A program made the position numbers and the translations under genes. Shown here one piece after another: positions 59,409 to 64,000 of a DNA stretch of 64,000 bases. The stretch is from Cladorhizidae sp. MBARI D1340-BT2 (lineage: Eukaryota > Porifera > Demospongiae > Poecilosclerida > Cladorhizidae), in NCBI GenBank assembly GCA_028752905.1, contig JAQNBH010000014.1:30404276-30468275 (forward strand), given 5' to 3'. The notes beneath the pieces are model-generated. The model worked only from the letters and a program-made list of their open reading frames with translations, was not told the DNA's origin and ran no database searches. Numbering within the stretch: the first letter of the stretch is position 1; each line of letters starts with the position of its first letter.

Positions 59409-61370
59409 CCCCGGTTACCAACCTTTTTCTGGTGGAGACCCCATTCCAGAACCCAGCCATCAGAACGATGTCGAAGAACAAATTCACATGTGTTACGAGA
59501 ATTATTCACATTTATGGCTCACTCAAAATAATATGATCAATGTGATGGTTGAGTCTTTTTTTCAGCCACCAGTTTTCCAACGCGTGACTCTGTGCCACTC
59601 AACACAACGTGACAATCATTTCCTTTTCTATTTCAAGCCGATTCTGTGCTTTATTTTCATCACAACCATTATGGAAAATGGCTGTTCGCATAAGCATGAC
59701 GAAGGGTACGGCATTAGGAGCCGTATTGCCTTCTTGGATAGATGTGGATAAGATTGAAGCATATTGCACCAGTAACTGGGCAAAGACACAGACTTGAATA
59801 ATGATTTTGCTCCGGAATCCCGCTGCAATCTCACGAGCTCCTCTTCGATGATATTATCGTCGGTGATGGCGTCTAATGGTGCATTGGTCTTGGGCCATGG
59901 TGAATGATTGGATGTCGATCTCAGGGAAGTCATGTTTGTACTGATCGATCAGTGACTAAAGATGTTCAGTGATTTTGTCAGACAGATGCTCGACTTCGAT
60001 CTCTTCTGATTCTTCCAGGTGGGCTAAGAGGCACAGGAATAATATGAAACGGTCCCCACTCACTTTATCCTTCAACAAAGCCAGTGTGGCAAGAAACCCT
60101 TTTATTTTGTCATGGAAGAGCACCAGGTTCGTGTCTTTGCCTTAAAGCGTATGATTCAGCACATTGATACATATGTTCAAAAATGTCGCTCAAGTAGCAA
60201 AATTTAGCAAGCCAGTTACTGGACTCCAGCACTGCCACCGCTTGTTTTCTGAACACTCTTTTAACTCTTCACGTAACTTATGAACCCACAGAAGAAGGTT
60301 TCCTCATGATAGCCGTCGTACCTGAGTGTAGAACAAGTTCATGTGATAAGCGTCCATTTCATGACAGAACAGTCTGAATAACCTCATGTTTAGAGCACTC
60401 AACTTGATGTGATTCACGTTTTGACTGCCTGCAAAAATACGTTCATCAGAATTTCGGGCATTGTGCGAGCAGCCAACACTTCCCGGTAGATCATGCAATA
60501 TATAATAAATGCATGAGAGGCCTACGCTGTCATTTAGCTTTAAAGCCAGATTGCATCCCAAGCATTGCAGGAGCTCCATCTGTTGTTGATCCAATCAATT
60601 TATTGAAGTCCAGACCTTCTTGATTGTAAAAGGCTTCAATTTTTGTGAAAATGTCCTCTCCTTTAGTTTTCATTTCCAATGACTTGCACATCAAAGGCTT
60701 GGCGACAAAATCACCATCTTTGATAAACCTGATGCAAACCATCAATTGTGCGCATGATGCAATGTCTGTCGGCTCTATGGCATGCCAAGGTGACTGTTTG
60801 ATAGCCGTAACATTCTGTGCGGTGATGGCCTCACTCATGTGTCACAAATTCTATGATGATTCGAGAGCGGTATGGTCGAGAGTTTACTAACCATGTCTTC
60901 TCCAATCATGAGAGAACCATTACCTTGGCACATGACATGATCAGTTCCTCATCAATGGTATGTGGCTTTTTAGCTTTTGCTATGTGCAATGAAACACGAT
61001 AGGAAGCTTCTAGAGCACCTTCATTGGTCTGTTGACCTTTACCAAGCAGATATTTCTAAGGGCGGTTAAATTGCATTAAAAAAATGAGCGATCTTTATCT
61101 TGGTACGCTGCATTTTTAATGATGCCATTGTAACTTGTTCTGTTCCATGGTTCACTCAAAAGTACTTTCCACTGAGGTTTCTGGACCCCACGATCTGTCA
61201 CATAATAGAAACCTAGCTCAATGAATTTGTTATGGGAAGGTCATTCACGCAAGGCGCCGGCCATCTCCCTTCACAAAACATAGCATTTTTTTAAAAAGTT
61301 TTCAGACTAGTCTGTGACCCAACGATCGCGATCCCAGCTGGAGTCGTGACCCAGAGGATGGGAACCCCAG
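59409..61370 (-). mobile_element. hAT transposon relic with perfect 8 bp target duplication
   Basis: GCTTATAC at 59401-59408 and 61371-61378 flanks the element. Ends CCCCGGTTACCAACC and, inverted, CTGGGGTTCCCATCC are degenerate hAT/Charlie-type inverted repeats. The coding strand is minus. Confidence 0.88.
59628..61200 (-). pseudogene. hAT transposase (ZBED5/FAM200-like) fragments
   Basis: Pieces in several frames: TMSEAITAQ-type region near 60840, then LMCKSLEMKTKGEDIFTKIE and LIGSTTDGAPAMLGMQSGFK (the catalytic TDGAPAM motif). Next comes LSALNMRLFRLFCHEMDAYH. Near the C-terminus, HLSKKAIRLLMPYPSSCLCE + QPFSIMVVMKIK is the hAT dimerisation signature. Many frameshifts; inactive. Confidence 0.75.
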
Positions 61371-61378
61371 GCTTATAC

Positions 61379-64000
61379 GATGGTAGACCTAGCGTTTCCA
61401 ATTGAGTTATCATTTAGCCATTCTACGGTGATATCACGGCATCCATCCTCAATCGGATGGCTTGCATCGCTACATATGTTAGTGCAGAAATGTATGCCTC
61501 TATGTGTATGCTACAGTAATGATCAATGTATATATATATAATTATATATAAAGCACACCACGTGGTGATGCTCACTAGTACAGTTTCTATCGCATAGGAA
61601 AAAGAGAACTTGGTACTCTATGATTAAAAAAGGGTTACTAATCAAGAATTAAAAATATAAACAACAACTGCTTTAATGCAATCATAACATTGTGTAACAT
61701 TTTAAGTACAAACTTTAATTTCATTAAATACAATTTAGACTTCTCTTACAGTCAGTTTCTTTTCCCTTTCTTGCTTTTCCCCTTTTCTTGGTGTTGTTCA
61801 ACTGAATGCTTTGCTCTTCACCAATGCACATATTATATTCTTGCATTTGCACATGCCCAAGTTCCAGGGGAAATAGACAACCCTTTGGCCTCCTCGGCCT
61901 ACTTAACCAATAAATAATAATAATAATAATAACTGAAGCTCTCTCCCTGAGATACTCTGGGGTCATTCCCGCGATGCCTAGGTGCTCCAGCTCTTGGCCC
62001 TCACTAGCCAAGTGCCCACCCAGACCGATACCTGTGATCTACCTTACCCCTTCTTATACTGAAGTGTAAGGAGCCTCACTCCTTTGACCTCCCCTAGCTA
62101 ACAGGGGCATATATGTGTATATAACAAGACTTAAATATTCCGATGTGCCCACTGGTCAAAGACAGAGCAATACACCATCAGGTCATAAAAGACTAGCTGG
62201 CTCAGATCTCTCTAGGACGTTAGCGCCCCCTATCCTTTATAGTCTCTGTTGGTCATGTGACCGGTCTGTTCAATAGATTGTTCTATCTGTATACTGTAAC
62301 TTTGCTCTTGTTATTCCTTTCTTTATCTCTTTTGTGGTTGTGTACTGATTGTGTTTGTGGTGGTGTGACTTGTTCTTCTGCCACATCTGGTGGCGCTGGC
62401 CAGTCTGGCTTCCCTGACAGGAATCTACCCTCTTCTCCCTTGCTGTGTCAAAAGGTAGATCTCTCTGAATTAAAGCTGTAGGCAGGCAAGAAGGGAAGTG
62501 TACTGTATTTACTTGAATGGATACCATGGGTTGAAATAGTTACAGGCACCCTAACCCAGCGAATACTAATCGAGGATGAATTCAATTCGAGGAGTTACAT
62601 AATTGATCTCAAACCCAGGCTACAGGCATGCGCAGGCTCATTTAGCATCACAAACAGCTCCTCCTAGTCATTGTTGAGCTCAAGCCAACAACACTAACAC
62701 AAAGAATTTGAGTATAGTGAGAGAAAATAGGAGCTAGGGCCTGACCAAAGTTTGCTAGTCCTCAGTCATCAACTAGTGTTCCAGTTCTTCATCTTATTCA
62801 AGGCCTGAGTAAAGGTCACCAGAATCCTGACATTCTCCACTTTCTTGCTTGGGAGCGAGCTCATCAATTTGTTGTGTGACTTCAGTTGCCATCTCTCCTT
62901 GCTTTAGGCAGTGAGTTTTGCCATCTCCACTGCCATCTTCTTGATGTTCTCAACTTCCCAGCTTGGAATTAAAATTTATCTGCACATGCACGAATTGAAG
63001 TCACATTGTGAATACTATTTGCAGGAGAATACTATACTGTTCAGACCTCATAATGGCGAACACTATTCGTGGGTGAAAACTCTTTGAAGGCAAATTCCAT
63101 TTGAGTACTATTATATATATATATATATATTATGGATAGGCACCGACTCTTTAAGTGTTGCCACTTGTAGATATTTCTTATGCATCTACAGAACATAGCT
63201 GTGCATTCTAAAGTTGCCCCAGCTCAGTCTTTATGTTTCTTACCAGAAGTGTCAAGTTATCAACCATTGATCAAAACTAGCTACACATGACGACTTGCGT
63301 AACTCATGAGAGGTTCGAGGTCAGGTACAACTTGAGCAAATTTTGGCTCCCAAATCTCAACTTGTTTGCATTTCACTGACCCAATCCCTAATAGTTTGAT
63401 GTGTTTGTAAAGCACATACTGTAGATGTGATCAAAAGTACGTGCATTGGAAGGTACAGAGTAGAATTTAAGGGAGTCATGCATTTGTGCAAGTCTATACA
63501 CTACATATATAGTATATAGGACCCCCCAAAAAGTTCCGGTTCCGTTGCGTTAATATTCCATTGGCGCTATTGGCAACGTTGTTCCAATGCCGTTTTAAGT
63601 TTGAGGAATCTTTATTTTCTTCGCGTTTCAAACTCGTTCGCGGTTCAATTATCTCGCCCATGTTTGCGCGTTCGTTCTCCCGCCTCGTGCTTCAAGTATA
63701 ATCGGCTTCGAGCACCTGCTGGTTCGTTGTTTGGCAGTCTCTTACTTGTTGGACCGTTCTTAATGTCGTTCTTCATCAAAAGGCCCTAGATGTTAATGCA
63801 AGCCTCGAAGGAATAGAGGAGCTGATGAAGCTGACCAAAGAAACAACTGTTGACTAGCTTCAGTGTCTGCTACAGACCAAGCTAGGACTACAACATTTCA
63901 CTTTGCACCAATTTACGGTGCAGGACCGCTCTAGGATAGACCTTCCGAGGTAGCTATACTGTCAGTTCATCAGACACGCGGAACAAGGTAATCTGTCTAT
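61379..64000. other. No confident gene
   Basis: Holds small (TA)n and (ATT)n runs near 61530, 61915 and 63115. A CpG-bearing stretch at 63530-63720 could be the promoter of a gene starting beyond the window. Open frames at 62257-62481 and 63601-63789 have no recognised homology. Confidence 0.35.

Noticed and set aside
63601..63789. 62-codon frame in a CpG-containing stretch at the right edge
   Set aside because: Could be a first exon of an off-window gene, but there is no homology or clear donor to support it.

Overview
This is animal nuclear DNA. There is one spliced housekeeping gene, canonical GT-AG introns, an Ig-like exon, and a dense and varied transposon load. The mix (ISL2EU with a YqaJ exonuclease, piggyBac, PIF/Harbinger with a MADF protein, pogo, Tc1, hAT, two Ty3/Gypsy lineages) fits an early-branching invertebrate. 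A sponge is my best guess, but that is inference and not proven by the sequence.

Region 1 (1-17 kb): twelve consecutive exons of a VPS39 (Vam6/HOPS subunit) gene on the + strand, 641 codons in a continuous frame. The introns are packed with tandem repeats: 16, 20, 21, 27, 30, 35, 47 and 68 bp minisatellites, ATT/TG/TA microsatellites and an 800 bp C/T-only tract. The recognisable gene stops after exon 12, so the C-terminal third is missing from this window.

Region 2 (17-29 kb): decayed DNA transposons. They are a DDE-like element with repeated GTGACGGAAGTAC motifs on both flanks, a hAT relic split by a deletion, a TTAA-flanked MITE, a foldback repeat, a piggyBac relic with an intron and a heptapeptide repeat, and a large palindrome.

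Region 3 (29.1-38.7 kb): a Russian-doll LTR locus. A 9.5 kb Ty3/Gypsy element has its integrase upstream of reverse transcriptase (Gmr1-like order). It sits in one arm of the palindrome and carries gag/pol lesions. A second, G+C-rich 4.26 kb Gypsy element with apparently identical 139 bp LTRs and intact gag and pol has inserted inside its protease region. The gag-pol overlap of that inner element contains a canonical -1 slippery heptamer.

Region 4 (39.0-43.1 kb): an almost intact ISL2EU-type DNA transposon with 350 bp terminal inverted repeats. Two convergent genes both start inside the inverted repeats, so two unrelated proteins share the same ~34-residue leader. The plus-strand protein is SAP-SWIM-YqaJ exonuclease. 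The minus-strand protein is THAP-coiled-coil-DDE transposase, with a single in-frame TGA.

Region 5 (43.2-64 kb): further relics (small MITEs, a pogo element with TA duplication, a Gypsy relic, a Tc1 relic, a PIF/Harbinger element with a MADF protein and TAA duplication, a hAT relic with a perfect 8 bp duplication), minisatellites, one likely Ig-domain exon near 54.5 kb, and long stretches where I see no gene.
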